A stretch of DNA of 64,000 nucleotides, taken from the NCBI RefSeq assembly GCF_025770765.1, contig NZ_JANZKY010000010.1, positions 143,658 through 207,657 of the forward strand, written 5' to 3'. How positions within the stretch are numbered: position 1 is the first letter of the stretch; the number at the start of each line of letters is the position of its first letter. The translations under genes were made by a program, and so were the position numbers. Under the pieces are notes generated by a model. That model made no database searches and was not told the origin of the DNA. It saw only the letters and a program-made list of their open reading frames with translations. This document shows, in pieces, positions 35,031 to 43,978 of the stretch. The DNA comes from Propionivibrio soli. GTDB lineage: Bacteria > Pseudomonadota > Gammaproteobacteria > Burkholderiales > Rhodocyclaceae.

Positions 35031-35981
35031 ATGCGTATCGTTTTCGAAAAAGTCCCCGATTCGGATGGCTCGTCGTTTGGATGCTTCCACGCCGGCGGGC
35101 GAGTGTTTGATTGCCCGTATCACATCCATCCGGAAGTCGAAATCCTTCATATCCTGAGCGGGACGGGTCTACTCGTCGTTGGTGATCACATCGGCCGATT
35201 CGTACCCGGCGATCTCTTCCTTTTCGGCAGCGGGCTGCCGCACATGCTGTGCAGCGATCCAATTGCCGCTGAGTCCAGCGAACCGACTCACATTCGTTAT
35301 ATCCAGTTTAAGCGTGAGAACTTCGGGCCTTCGTTCTGGGAGATGCCCGAACAACAGCGGGCCGCCGGTCTGCTTGCTCGGTCCGGGCGCGGCCTCCGTT
35401 TCAGCGGAGCCGAGACCGCCCGCCTGTTGCCGACGATGGATCGGCTATGGGAAACATTCGGCGCACGACGCCTCTGGGGATTGCTGGAATTGCTCGAGGA
35501 TATGGCGCAGTGTGCAGACGCCGACGTAACGGCGATGACTAGCGTTGGTTATGCGCCGGTGGCTACTCATCGTGATTCAGAACGCCTCAATCGCGCCATC
35601 CAGTACATGAACAACGGGCTCGGCAGTCCGCTCACGTTGGCCGACGTAGCCAAGACCGCGGGTATGTCGCCCCAGGCATTCAGTCGCTTTTTCCACAAGT
35701 TCATGGGGGTCCCTTTCGTGGAATACGTCGCCTCGCTGCGCATCAGCCATGCTTGCCGCTACCTTCTGGAGACCGACAAGACGATTGCGGCCATCTGCTA
35801 TATCTGCGGCTTCAACAATCTGTCGAACTTCAACCGGCAGTTTCTCAAGCACAAAGGGACGACGCCAAAGGCCTATCGCCGCGACGGCAACGTCAAGAAG
35901 ACCGAGTCTTTTCCGGTATCCACCGCGCTTCCAGGGAGCCGAACAGCATTGGCCGGGCCTTCTCGTGCACACGCGTTGTAA
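35031..35981 (+). CDS. AraC-family regulator, probably of xylA and its downstream genes
   Basis: A 316-residue AraC regulator. The N-terminal cupin region (about 1-110) has CPYHIHPEVEILHIL and GDLFLFGSGLPHML, ligand-sensing features. The C-terminal pair of helix-turn-helices starts near residue 185: SPLTLADVAKTAGMSPQAFSRFF, then ICYICGFNNLSNFNRQFLKHKGTTPKAYR, which is the AraC signature. It is divergent from xylA, so control of xylA-aldolase-kinase is likely. The region ahead of the ATG lacks an obvious ribosome binding site. It resembles the cupin half of the AraC protein at the left edge of the window. Confidence 0.9.
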   Translation: MRIVFEKVPDSDGSSFGCFHAGGRVFDCPYHIHPEVEILHILSGTGLLVVGDHIGRFVPGDLFLFGSGLPHMLCSDPIAAESSEPTHIRYIQFKRENFGPSFWEMPEQQRAAGLLARSGRGLRFSGAETARLLPTMDRLWETFGARRLWGLLELLEDMAQCADADVTAMTSVGYAPVATHRDSERLNRAIQYMNNGLGSPLTLADVAKTAGMSPQAFSRFFHKFMGVPFVEYVASLRISHACRYLLETDKTIAAICYICGFNNLSNFNRQFLKHKGTTPKAYRRDGNVKKTESFPVSTALPGSRTALAGPSRAHAL

Positions 35982-36075
35982 GCCTTCAGCATAATTCGGG
36001 ATGGACAACGTTCGCCTCCGAAGTCTCTGGCACCCGCTCAAGGAGCCTTCTCCGATAAACTGTCGCTTTTCCAAT

Positions 36076-36090
36076 CGCCAATGATTGGCG
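36076..36090. repeat. Short perfect inverted repeat ahead of the P-loop kinase gene
   Basis: CGCCAAT, one base, ATTGGCG: a 15-base perfect inverted repeat 43 bases upstream of the kinase start. Could be an operator or the end of the regulator transcript; no T-run follows. Confidence 0.35.
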
Positions 36091-36132
36091 TCCGTAGACG
36101 CGAGACGGACGCTCCTGACCGCTCTGACCGCT

Positions 36133-36765
36133 ATGTCAAACACCTTGCCTTCGATCGCTGAACATTATCTGGAACGCCTCAAGAAACTGCTCGCGGGCGG
36201 CGAACGACGACTGATCGGGCTAGTCGGTGCCCCCGGCGCCGGGAAGTCGACGCTGGCCGAAGCGCTTGCCGCGGCTTTCCCCGCCGTATCTCAGGTTGTT
36301 CCGATGGACGGTTTCCATCTCGCCAATGCCGAACTGGCTCGCCTCGGCCGGGGCCACCGTAAGGGTGCACCGGACACTTTCGATAGTGCCGGGTACGCCG
36401 CGCTGCTGCGCCGCATTCGCCATCAATCCGCTGACGAAATCGTCTACGCGCCGGCTTTCGACCGGGCGCTCGAGGAGCCGGTGGCCGGGTCGATCCCCGT
36501 CCAAGCGGAAACACGGCTGATCATCACCGAAGGCAACTATCTGCTGCTTGAAGACGGCCATTGGGCGAAGGTTGCCTCGCTACTCGACGAGACGTGGTAT
36601 GTCGCGACCGACGACAAGTTACGTGTAAGCCGGCTTACTCAACGGCATGAGCGGTTCGGCCGCAGCCCTGAAGCTGCGGCGGCCTGGGTGGAAAGCACCG
36701 ACGAGCCCAACGCGCGCCTGATCGAGCGATGCAAGGAACGCGCGAACGTCGTTTTCGAGTGGTGA
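36133..36765 (+). CDS. P-loop nucleoside/sugar kinase (uridine kinase/YggC-FrcK-like)
   Basis: A 210-residue kinase of the uridine-kinase/phosphoribulokinase/PanK superfamily. Walker A is GAPGAGKST (about 36-44), then PMDGFHLANAELARLG, a conserved acceptor-binding motif of YggC/FrcK-like proteins, and IITEGNYLLLEDGHW with the catalytic Glu. In rhizobial fructose loci a related FrcK accompanies an ABC transporter. The ATG at 36133 places the P-loop at the usual distance; sixteen extra in-frame residues upstream look non-conserved. Its acceptor is unknown. It is another candidate for phosphorylating the pentulose made by XylA. Confidence 0.82.
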   Translation: MSNTLPSIAEHYLERLKKLLAGGERRLIGLVGAPGAGKSTLAEALAAAFPAVSQVVPMDGFHLANAELARLGRGHRKGAPDTFDSAGYAALLRRIRHQSADEIVYAPAFDRALEEPVAGSIPVQAETRLIITEGNYLLLEDGHWAKVASLLDETWYVATDDKLRVSRLTQRHERFGRSPEAAAAWVESTDEPNARLIERCKERANVVFEW

Positions 36766-36770
36766 TGACA

Positions 36771-36797
36771 AGCCACCCTGCTCCTGCTGGAGTGGCT
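36771..36797. terminator. Weak hairpin between convergent kinase genes
   Basis: AGCCAC and GTGGCT pair across a 15-base loop, in the 59-base gap between two convergent genes. Candidate weak bidirectional terminator. Confidence 0.3.
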
Positions 36798-36824
36798 GCT
36801 GCCTTTAACCCTTGCGATGGAACG

Positions 36825-37577
36825 CTACTTGTCGCGGTGCAGGCATTCCTCGGCGAACAGGGCTGCGCCCACGATACCCGCCTGATTGAGAAAACTTGCC
36901 GCGATAACGGGCGCCTTGGTCGTGATCATCGGCGAGAACTTGTGCAGTTCGTCGCTGACGCCCCCTCCGAGGATGATTAGATCGGGCCAGAGCAGCGCTT
37001 CCATCGTCGTCAGATAGTGGTCGAAGCGTTTCCCCCACTCCTTCCACTTCAGCCCCTTGGTGACCCGAACGGCCTCAGAGGCATAGCGTTCGGCCTCAAC
37101 CCCGTTGTCGAGGTAAACGTGGCCAAGCTCGGTATTCGGCAGCAGATGCCCGTCGATAAATACGGCGGTGCCGAGCCCCGTGCCGATCGTGATGATAAGG
37201 ACCACGCCGGCGTTCCCTTTGCCGGCTCCAAAGCGCATCTCCGCCATGCCGGCCGCATCGGCGTCGTTGGCGACGAAAACGCGGCAACCGGTCTGCGCCG
37301 AGAAAAACTCGGCGATCGGCAGACCGATAAACGATTTGTGAACATTGGCCGCCGTCCGCGCAATGCCACGCTGGATGGCGGCGGGGAACCCGATGCCAAC
37401 AGGCCCTGTCCATTTGTGCTCGGTGACGAGTTCCTTCAACACCGCACCGATCGCTTCCGGCGTCGCGGGACGCGGGGTCGGGACGCGCACCCGCTCGGTG
37501 ATCATCTCCCCCGTTGTCGTTTCGACAACAGCCACCTTGATGCCGGTACCGCCTACGTCAATGCCTAGAACTTGCAC
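36825..37577 (-). CDS. ppgK: ROK kinase, polyphosphate glucokinase-like
   Basis: A 250-residue ROK-fold kinase that by family phosphorylates glucose with polyphosphate and/or ATP. It shows the phosphate loop [16 protein letters not shown] (4-19), [13 protein letters not shown] with catalytic Asp, and [13 protein letters not shown] followed by [14 protein letters not shown], features of the polyphosphate glucokinase branch. The usual ROK zinc CXCGXXGC motif is absent, again as in PPGKs. The start codon is GTG at 37577 with AAGGGG upstream. The gene follows xylH after 124 bases, so it may trap glucose or another sugar imported by XylFGH. Phosphate donor cannot be told from sequence. Confidence 0.82.
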   Translation of the reverse strand: MQVLGIDVGGTGIKVAVVETTTGEMITERVRVPTPRPATPEAIGAVLKELVTEHKWTGPVGIGFPAAIQRGIARTAANVHKSFIGLPIAEFFSAQTGCRVFVANDADAAGMAEMRFGAGKGNAGVVLIITIGTGLGTAVFIDGHLLPNTELGHVYLDNGVEAERYASEAVRVTKGLKWKEWGKRFDHYLTTMEALLWPDLIILGGGVSDELHKFSPMITTKAPVIAASFLNQAGIVGAALFAEECLHRDK

Positions 37578-37701
37578 GATGTAATCCCCTTAAAGACCGT
37601 TGGTGCGAAGATCGGCACCGGACGGTTGGGCGCGAGACGGGCACATTGGATACAACGTCCCTCGCCCTCCGTGCGGTGAATGCCGACTGGCCGTGCTCGG
37701 A

Positions 37702-38853
37702 TCAGCGCTCGCTGCCAGCGCCGGAAATGACGTCGACCCACACCGCGAGCAGCAGGATGGAGCCTTTGACGATCATCTGCCAGAAGGAATCGACACCGAT
37801 CATCGACATGCCGTTGTCCAGGCTCGCCATAATCAACGCACCGATCAACGCGCCGTACACCGTACCCACCCCACCACGGCTGGATGCGCCACCGATGAAG
37901 CAGGATGCGATGGCGTCAAGCTCGCCCAAGGTACCGGCCGAAGGCGATCCCGCCGCCAGACGCGCCGTCGTCGTCAGGCCAGCAAATGCAGCCATCAGTC
38001 CCATCAAGCCGAAAACGAGCATCTTGATCAGGCGGACATTGACGCCCGAAAGACGGGTGGCTTCGAGGTTTGAGCCAATCGAGTAGATGCGGCGACCGAA
38101 CACCGTGCTGTTGGCGATAAAAGTGAAAATACCAAGGATGATCAACGTCGCGAGCACGGGAACCGGAATTCCCTCGTACTGGTTAAGAGCCGTGACAAAG
38201 CCAGCGATCACCACCGCAACGATCACCAGCTTCGCGATGTCCTGCCACATCGGCGCCACGGAGAGACCGTGTTTCGCCCTACCGGAGCGCGTCCGGTAAG
38301 TGAGGAACGCTAGCAGGAGGAAAACGACAAGACCCAACATGTTGCCGAAAGCGATCGGCAGATAACCCTGCCCGATCAGGATCAGGCCCTGGGAATCCAG
38401 CGGAACTGTCGTGCCCTTCGTAATGCCAAGAAGGATTCCACGGAAGGCGAGGAAGCCCGCGAGACTGACGATGAACGAAGGAACGCGGAGATAGGCCACC
38501 CAGTAACCGTTGAACAACCCGATGAAGATGCCGAGCGCAATCACGATCGCGATGGTGACCGCCATCGGCATATGGTAGGTGTAGTCGAGGATTGCGGCGA
38601 CGCCACCGAGCAAGCCCAGCGAAGCGCCGACCGACAGGTCAATTTCACCCGAAATAATGATGAACACCATTCCCGAAGCCAGCATGCCGGTGATGGCCAT
38701 TTGCCGCAGCAGGTTGGAGAAATTGCGCGACGTCAGGAAGGCGCCGTCGGTGATGTAGCCGAAGAAGCTCCAGATCGCGACGATGGCGATCAATAGCGCG
38801 AGCACCTTGTACTGGGAGAAAAACCGCTTAAGGTTTCGGGTGGCAGTAGTCAT
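37702..38853 (-). CDS. xylH: D-xylose ABC transporter permease XylH
   Basis: A 383-residue membrane protein with about ten hydrophobic segments. IIISGEIDLSVGASLGLLGG (about 66-85) is the permease signature, and ASCFIGGASSRGGVGTVYGALIGALIMASLDNGMSMIG near the C-terminus matches XylH. The ATG at 38853 fits the family start; 25 additional in-frame residues upstream lie partly in the end of xylG and lack homology. It is transcribed after xylG with a 52-base gap. The protein forms the membrane channel through which XylF delivers xylose, powered by XylG. Confidence 0.93.
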   Translation of the reverse strand: MTTATRNLKRFFSQYKVLALLIAIVAIWSFFGYITDGAFLTSRNFSNLLRQMAITGMLASGMVFIIISGEIDLSVGASLGLLGGVAAILDYTYHMPMAVTIAIVIALGIFIGLFNGYWVAYLRVPSFIVSLAGFLAFRGILLGITKGTTVPLDSQGLILIGQGYLPIAFGNMLGLVVFLLLAFLTYRTRSGRAKHGLSVAPMWQDIAKLVIVAVVIAGFVTALNQYEGIPVPVLATLIILGIFTFIANSTVFGRRIYSIGSNLEATRLSGVNVRLIKMLVFGLMGLMAAFAGLTTTARLAAGSPSAGTLGELDAIASCFIGGASSRGGVGTVYGALIGALIMASLDNGMSMIGVDSFWQMIVKGSILLLAVWVDVISGAGSER

Positions 38854-38905
38854 TTTCGAGTCGCTTTCTCTTGAGTCTCTGGAAGATGGGAACGCCGTGG
38901 AGCGC

Positions 38906-40441
38906 TTACGCGGCCATGCCGACCGCACCGAGCGCTGCGGTAAGAACCTGTTCTTGCGTCAAACCGTCGTTGATGAAATCACCGCGCAGTTGGCCCTCAC
39001 CGATTACCAGCACGCGGTCGGAGATGCCCAGCACCTCGGGAAGCTCGGAACTGATCATGATGATCGACAGGCCCTGACGAACCAGTTCAAACATCAGCTT
39101 GTAGATTTCGTATTTCGCACCCACGTCGACGCCGCGGGTCGGCTCGTCGAGAATCAGCACCTTGGGGCTCGGCAGCAGCATTTTCGAAAGCACCGCCTTC
39201 TGCTGATTTCCGCCTGACAGGCCACGGATCGGCAGGTCCGGCGAGGCGGTCTTGATGCGCATGCGTTCGATCGATTTTCCGATCTGATGCAACTCCGATT
39301 CTGCGTCGATGACGCCGAACTTGGCATAAGTTTCGAGAACCGCCATCGTGATGTTCGCACCGACGCCCTGCAGTGGAACGATGCCGTGCCGTTTGCGATC
39401 CTCCGGTACCAGGCAGACCCCCTGGGTCACGGCGGCGCGCGGTGAATCGATTTCGATCTTCTTCCCGTCGAGCCAGAGCTCAGCTTCGTATTGCCCGGGG
39501 TAGCAGCCGAAAATTGCCATGGCGAGCTCAGTTCGCCCTGCGCCGACAAGACCTGCAACACCGAGGATTTCGCCGCGCCGCAGTTTGAACGATATGTTGT
39601 CGACGCGCTTGCGGGCCGGGTTGTTGACGTCGAGACAGGTAACGTTGCGCGCCTCGAAAAAAGGCTCGCCGATCGGGTGCTCCTCTCGCGGGAAGAGATT
39701 CTTGATCTGGCGCCCAACCATCATGGTGATGATCTCGTTGGTGTCCATCTCGCTCATCGCGCGTGTCCCGACGTGGGTGCCGTCGCGGATGACGCTGACC
39801 GTATCGCACACGGCGGCGATCTCATCGAGCTTGTGGGAGATCATCACGCACGCGACGCCCTTGCGCCGCAGGTCGCGGATGATGTCGAGCAGGATTTCGG
39901 TCTCGGACTTGGTCAGCGACGAGGTCGGCTCGTCGAGAATGAGGAGCTTTGCCTTCTTGTTAAGCGCCTTGGCGATTTCGATCAACTGCTGATGCCCGCC
40001 ACCATAGTGATGCACTGGTAGAGCGACGTTCACGTCCGGCATCTTCAACTCGGCCATCAGTTCTTCCGCACGCTTGTACATCGCCGCATAGTTCATCAGG
40101 CCACCGGGGAAGGTGATCTCGTTGCCCATGAAGATGTTCTCGGCGACCGACAACTGCGGTACGAGCATCAGTTCCTGGTGAATGATGACGATGCCGGCCT
40201 CTTCGGTCTCGCGGATCGTTTTGGCCTTCAGCTCCTTGCCTTCCCAGAAAACCTCGCCTTCCCATGTTCCATGGGGGTATACGGCCGACAGCACTTTCAT
40301 GAGCGTGGACTTGCCGGCGCCATTTTCACCGCACAACCCCACGACTTCGCCCGCCCGCACTTTGAGATCGATTCCGTCGAGCGCCTTGACGCCATTGAAA
40401 TCCTTGACGATTCCTCGCATATCCAGAAGGTATTCGGACAT
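38906..40441 (-). CDS. xylG: D-xylose ABC transporter ATPase XylG
   Basis: A 511-residue ATPase with two ABC domains. The first has Walker [10 protein letters not shown] (about 35-43), Walker [12 protein letters not shown] and an unusual signature, [17 protein letters not shown]. The second has [10 protein letters not shown], signature [15 protein letters not shown] and Walker [12 protein letters not shown], with [13 protein letters not shown] between. GCGGGGAA precedes the ATG at 40441. It is first in the xylG-xylH order, about 400 bases downstream of a XylR-type promoter, while the binding protein xylF lies upstream of xylR under its own promoter. Confidence 0.95.
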   Translation of the reverse strand: MSEYLLDMRGIVKDFNGVKALDGIDLKVRAGEVVGLCGENGAGKSTLMKVLSAVYPHGTWEGEVFWEGKELKAKTIRETEEAGIVIIHQELMLVPQLSVAENIFMGNEITFPGGLMNYAAMYKRAEELMAELKMPDVNVALPVHHYGGGHQQLIEIAKALNKKAKLLILDEPTSSLTKSETEILLDIIRDLRRKGVACVMISHKLDEIAAVCDTVSVIRDGTHVGTRAMSEMDTNEIITMMVGRQIKNLFPREEHPIGEPFFEARNVTCLDVNNPARKRVDNISFKLRRGEILGVAGLVGAGRTELAMAIFGCYPGQYEAELWLDGKKIEIDSPRAAVTQGVCLVPEDRKRHGIVPLQGVGANITMAVLETYAKFGVIDAESELHQIGKSIERMRIKTASPDLPIRGLSGGNQQKAVLSKMLLPSPKVLILDEPTRGVDVGAKYEIYKLMFELVRQGLSIIMISSELPEVLGISDRVLVIGEGQLRGDFINDGLTQEQVLTAALGAVGMAA

Positions 40442-40972
40442 GATTCCCCGCTTCAAAAGAAAGTTATTTGATCCCTGCGACGAGGGAAGACGAAGGTTCT
40501 GGTTCCAATACCCCTCGACGCAACAGTGCGTCGGCCGTGGGGGAATCTGTATGTTGCGGCAAGCGCCTTGGGACGCTTGCGCTCTGTGTTGTCGGATATG
40601 GGAAGCCGGGAGCCGCGACAAAAACCGTAACAGCCGCTCGGCGCGAGCCGCATGATCGCTGTGCTGTGGTCGCATGGCAGCTAGCCGAGCGTGCGCAGTC
40701 GATTTCACGGAGAAATCGCCGCGCCCGCGTCGTGCCCGCTGAGGTCCGCTTATGCATCTGACCAACTCCTGAAATCGGCGCTGCCCTGAAGGTGAGCCGT
40801 TTTATCCCTGTTTGGTGCCCTGTTCGATGCAAGGCTCCGAATTTGTTCGTACATTAGTTCATTAATCGTACTAATGCAATACCCTTGAACTAACTTTTGC
40901 TAACGAATTACCCCGACTACGTCACACCACGATTTTTCGATGAAGTTTCACCTACATAGCCGCACAGAGGCG
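40442..40972 (-). other. Long leader and control region of xylGH, no supported gene
   Basis: The 531 bases between xylR and xylG hold a XylR-type promoter at their far end (40851-40879), implying a 5' leader of about 400 bases. Open frames in it are rich in Arg and Ser with no recognisable motif and no ribosome site, so I do not call a gene. The leader has repeated GC-rich segments, such as GCGTCGGCC and CCGAGCG, that could fold. Confidence 0.45.
40851..40879 (-). promoter_or_regulatory. xylGH promoter with XylR-type operator in the spacer
   Basis: On the minus strand a -35 TTGCAT (40874-40879) and a -10 TAATGT (40851-40856) are exactly 17 bases apart. The spacer and -10 carry the inverted repeat TTAGTTC-N7-GTACTAA (40854-40874). 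The same layout occurs upstream of xylF, so a repressor here would block polymerase directly. A further TTGAACTAA half-site lies at 40885-40893. Confidence 0.7.
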
Positions 40973-42172
40973 TTAGTTCAAGCGCAGCCCGAAATCCAGC
41001 GGACGTAAGAGCGCGTGCTTGACGAGAGCCGCCGCACCGACAGCCACCCAGCGGGAACCGAAACGCGAGAGTCGTATTTCCGGCAACTGCAGCTGGCAAT
41101 CCAAGGCGTAGCGTTCGACGCACGCGTTGGCGGCGTCCAGCAAGGGCGCGCCCAGGTCGCATAACGGGCCGCCAAGTACGATTCGACCGGGGTTGAAGTA
41201 CATCCAGAGGTTCTGGATCAGGATGCCCAGATAGTGCCCGGCACGGCGCACCGCCAGCATGGCGGCCTCGTCGCCCCGATCGACGAGCTCCTTTATGGTG
41301 TCGACCGAAAGCAGGTCTTCCGTGTTGCCGACGATACGCGTACTAATCGCCCGCTGCCCAATGAAAGTCTCTGCGCAGCCGCGGCGCCCACAAGAACACC
41401 CCGGCCCGTCGAATTGCAGGATCGAGTGCCCCACTTCGCCGGCAAAGCCGTCCGCGCCGAGGAACAGTCTGTCGCGCACGATGATTCCAGCGCCGACGCC
41501 GACGCCAATACCCAGGCACACCAGCGGATCGGGCAAGGGCGAATCCCCGAACTCATGTTCGCTCAAGGCGGCAACGTCGTAATCGTTTTGTACTTGAATT
41601 GACAGGCCTTTAACGCCGATCAAGGCAAGCTCACGGGAAAGGCTCGCCTGGAAGGGAACGTCTCGCCATGGGAGGTTTGGAGCGAGCTTGACGACACCCT
41701 GCCTGTCCAGAACCGCACCGGGTACGCCGACCCCGATCCCCAGAAGGTACCGCCCCGCGGCTTGCGCCTGCTTAACCAACGTCCCGATGATCCGCGCCAA
41801 CTGTCGGATGGCTTTTTCCGGGTCGTGACTAGCCAAGGCTTCTGACGCCTCGTGGAGAATCTCGCCGGTGAGCGAGACGATCAGCACATTGATTGCGTCG
41901 AGGCTGACGTCAGCCCCGATCATTGCCAGGCTTTTACCGTTCAGAAACAAAGGCGTAGGGCGGCGACCAATCGCGCCCGTCGCCTGCACGTCCGATTCTT
42001 CAAGCCAACCTTCGTCGATCAAATCCTGGACAAGTAGGCTGACCGTCGATTTCGTCAGTCCAGTCTCTTTGGCGAGATCGGCACGCGACAGACCGGGAGC
42101 CCTTTGAACGACCCGCACGAGCGCCATCCGATTGATTTCGCGCAGGAGGCTTTGGTCGCCAGTGATGGACAT
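40973..42172 (-). CDS. xylR: ROK-family xylose repressor XylR
   Basis: A 399-residue repressor. An N-terminal winged helix-turn-helix (about 15-75: LSRADLAKETGLTKSTVSLLVQDL) is followed by GAIGRRPTPLFLNGK and a ROK sugar-binding domain with IGVGVPGAV, LGIGVGVGAGI, GEVGHSILQF and the zinc motif CSCGRRGCAE. It should bind xylose or glucose and control the xyl promoters. An operator-like repeat begins five bases upstream of its ATG at 42172, suggesting autoregulation. Its stop codon is embedded in a TTGAACTAA half-site. It sits between xylF and xylGH on the same strand. Confidence 0.92.
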   Translation of the reverse strand: MSITGDQSLLREINRMALVRVVQRAPGLSRADLAKETGLTKSTVSLLVQDLIDEGWLEESDVQATGAIGRRPTPLFLNGKSLAMIGADVSLDAINVLIVSLTGEILHEASEALASHDPEKAIRQLARIIGTLVKQAQAAGRYLLGIGVGVPGAVLDRQGVVKLAPNLPWRDVPFQASLSRELALIGVKGLSIQVQNDYDVAALSEHEFGDSPLPDPLVCLGIGVGVGAGIIVRDRLFLGADGFAGEVGHSILQFDGPGCSCGRRGCAETFIGQRAISTRIVGNTEDLLSVDTIKELVDRGDEAAMLAVRRAGHYLGILIQNLWMYFNPGRIVLGGPLCDLGAPLLDAANACVERYALDCQLQLPEIRLSRFGSRWVAVGAAALVKHALLRPLDFGLRLN

Positions 42173-42176
42173 GGTG

Positions 42177-42197
42177 TTAGTTGTTTTATCGAACTAT
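42177..42197 (-). promoter_or_regulatory. XylR-type operator at the xylR start
   Basis: TTAGTTG-N7-GAACTAT, the third and most degenerate copy of the inverted repeat found at the xylG and xylF promoters. It ends five bases before the xylR start codon, where a bound repressor would block its own transcription or translation initiation. Confidence 0.6.
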
Positions 42198-42240
42198 TAA
42201 TTAAAGACGAGGTCTCGCCAACCGTCAGACAAAAGGATGA

Positions 42241-42290
42241 AAAGAAAAACCCCGCTTACAGGGACAACAAAGAAACTGACCGTGCCGGGG
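42241..42290 (-). terminator. Possible terminator downstream of xylF
   Basis: On the minus strand, CCCCG and CGGGG arms with a 31-base loop are followed by a T-rich run (the A-rich segment 42241-42249). The loop is long, so the call is tentative. Confidence 0.4.
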
Positions 42291-42319
42291 AATTCCGCGC
42301 CCCGTAACAGAACGCGGTT

Positions 42320-42360
42320 CGCCGGAGACCGGCGGAATGCAGAGTTCTGCTCTGCATTCC
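42320..42360 (-). repeat. Two tandem hairpins after xylF
   Basis: GGAATGCAGAG, five-base loop, CTCTGCATTCC (42334-42360) and CGCCGG / CCGGCG with a three-base loop (42320-42334) start 19 bases after the xylF stop. Stable structures of this kind often protect binding-protein messages from 3' decay. Confidence 0.6.
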
Positions 42361-42378
42361 TCCCAGCCGTAAGCCCGA

Positions 42379-43389
42379 TTACATGCCGAGCTGTTGCTTC
42401 GTGTAGAAGTTGTCCTTCACCAGAACGTCCATGTTCTGCTTGGTGATGACGATCGGATCAAGCAGAATCTGCTCGATGCCGCCTTCCGCCTTCTCGGGCT
42501 TGTAATTGAACTTCTCGCCCTTGACGAGGCCGACGGACAGCTTGGCCGCTTCGGTAGCGATCAGGCGCAGCGACTTGTAAACCGTCATCGTTTGCGTGCC
42601 AGCGAGGATGCGCTTGCAGGCGGCAAGTTCGGCGTCCTGCCCGGTCACCGGCACTTTACCGGCCAACTTCTGGCCAGCCAGAGCCTGGATGATGCCGCCG
42701 GCGGTACCGTCATTCGGGCCGAGGAAGCCGTCGATCTTGTTCTGATATTGCGTCAGGACGTTTTCGGCGATCGACAATGCGTTGGCGGGCAGCCAGTCCT
42801 TGACGGCCTGTTCACCGAGGATCTTGACCTTGCCGCTCTTGATCGCCGGATCCATCGCCTTCATCGCACCAGCCTTGAACAATTTGGCGTTGTTGTCGCC
42901 GGGATCGCCGGACAGAACATAGACGTTGCCGCCGTTCGGCATGGCCTTCATCAGCGCTTCGCCCTGCATGAAGCCGACGCGCTCATTGTCAAAGGAGATA
43001 TAGACATCGACGTCCGGGCTCTTGATCAGGCGGTCGTACGAAACGATCTTGATGCCAGCCTTCTTGGCTTCCTTGAGCACGTTGGTCAGTGTCGACTGAT
43101 CCTTCGGCACGATCACCAGCGCGTCAACTTTGCGCGATATCAGGTTTTCGATCTGAGCGACTTGCTTGGCGCTGTCGCCGTCGGCGGACTGAACGCTAAC
43201 TTCGGCGCCGAGTTTCTTCGCGGCCTCGATGAAATAGTCGCGATCGCGCGCCCAACGCTCAACACGCAGGTCGTCGATCGAGAAGCCAATGACCGGCTTT
43301 TCCTTGGATGCAAATGCGGGCAACGACGCGCAGGCCGCTGTGGCAGCAAGCAGAGCCAAAAGGGTGCGGCGAACGGTAAAACGGTTCAT
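42379..43389 (-). CDS. xylF: D-xylose-binding periplasmic protein XylF
   Basis: A 336-residue periplasmic binding protein with a signal peptide of about 28 residues ending PAFA. The mature N-terminus PVIGFSIDDLRVERWARDRDYF and the interior DRLIKSPDVDVYISFDNERVGFMQG and LSGDPGDNNAKLF are characteristic of XylF. It binds D-xylose and presents it to XylGH. The gene is monocistronic by appearance: a XylR-type promoter is about 590 bases upstream and hairpins follow its stop. Separating xylF from xylGH by xylR is less common than the compact xylFGH order. Confidence 0.95.
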   Translation of the reverse strand: MNRFTVRRTLLALLAATAACASLPAFASKEKPVIGFSIDDLRVERWARDRDYFIEAAKKLGAEVSVQSADGDSAKQVAQIENLISRKVDALVIVPKDQSTLTNVLKEAKKAGIKIVSYDRLIKSPDVDVYISFDNERVGFMQGEALMKAMPNGGNVYVLSGDPGDNNAKLFKAGAMKAMDPAIKSGKVKILGEQAVKDWLPANALSIAENVLTQYQNKIDGFLGPNDGTAGGIIQALAGQKLAGKVPVTGQDAELAACKRILAGTQTMTVYKSLRLIATEAAKLSVGLVKGEKFNYKPEKAEGGIEQILLDPIVITKQNMDVLVKDNFYTKQQLGM

Positions 43390-43978
43390 CTAGGTCTCCT
43401 TGAAAGAATAACGAGAGGCAAAGCTCCCAATAATTACCGCTGCATGGAACAGCGACGAAACGCTTGAATAAACGAACTCACAACCGCTCGTACGTCTCCG
43501 GACGAGCCTTCAGCACACAACAAGAAACACAACGAAAAAAACCATCACTTTTCCGCCGGGCAGAGCGAAACCCCGCTAAAGCATGGCTCGTCACTGACGG
43601 AGGAAAACGCGACGTACCGAACAATCGGGGATGGAAATACAGGTGCAAGTCGCGGCGTGGACGAGATAAAAACCGAGAAAAAAGCGGTAAGGACTTCCGC
43701 GAAACCGCAGAGAAGAACAGCGAGCGCGCTTGCGAACCGGAATGGCCGGAAAGACCGAAGGCAGATGGGGCGTACGAAGCCGAATGCGCGGTATCCGAGC
43801 TATGCACTCGCCACGCCGACGTTGACAGAAGCTTGACCCCAGCGACGCAGGGATTGATCCCCAACTCCATCTGACGCCTCCTGCTGGACCCGCTGCCGGC
43901 TTATGGAGCCCGCTGGCGGAATCGTTATCCCTTGACCTGGACTTCAGCGTCCGGTCGTATATTTTGTTCAGCGCTCGT
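43390..43978 (-). other. Long xylF leader, no supported gene
   Basis: The xylF promoter at 43979-44007 implies a leader of roughly 580 bases before the xylF start. The frame 43478-43870 on this strand encodes a Ser/Arg/His-rich 130-residue sequence with no recognisable domain, so I do not call it. Long leaders on both xyl transcripts are unusual and could be regulatory. Confidence 0.45.

Noticed and set aside
40464..40832. Minus-strand 122-codon frame in the xylG leader
   Set aside because: Composition is Arg/Ser/Pro-rich without any motif or ribosome site; more likely untranslated leader.
43478..43870. Minus-strand 130-codon frame in the xylF leader
   Set aside because: No signal peptide, domain or ribosome site recognised; low-complexity Ser/Arg content. 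Left as leader, with a check proposed.
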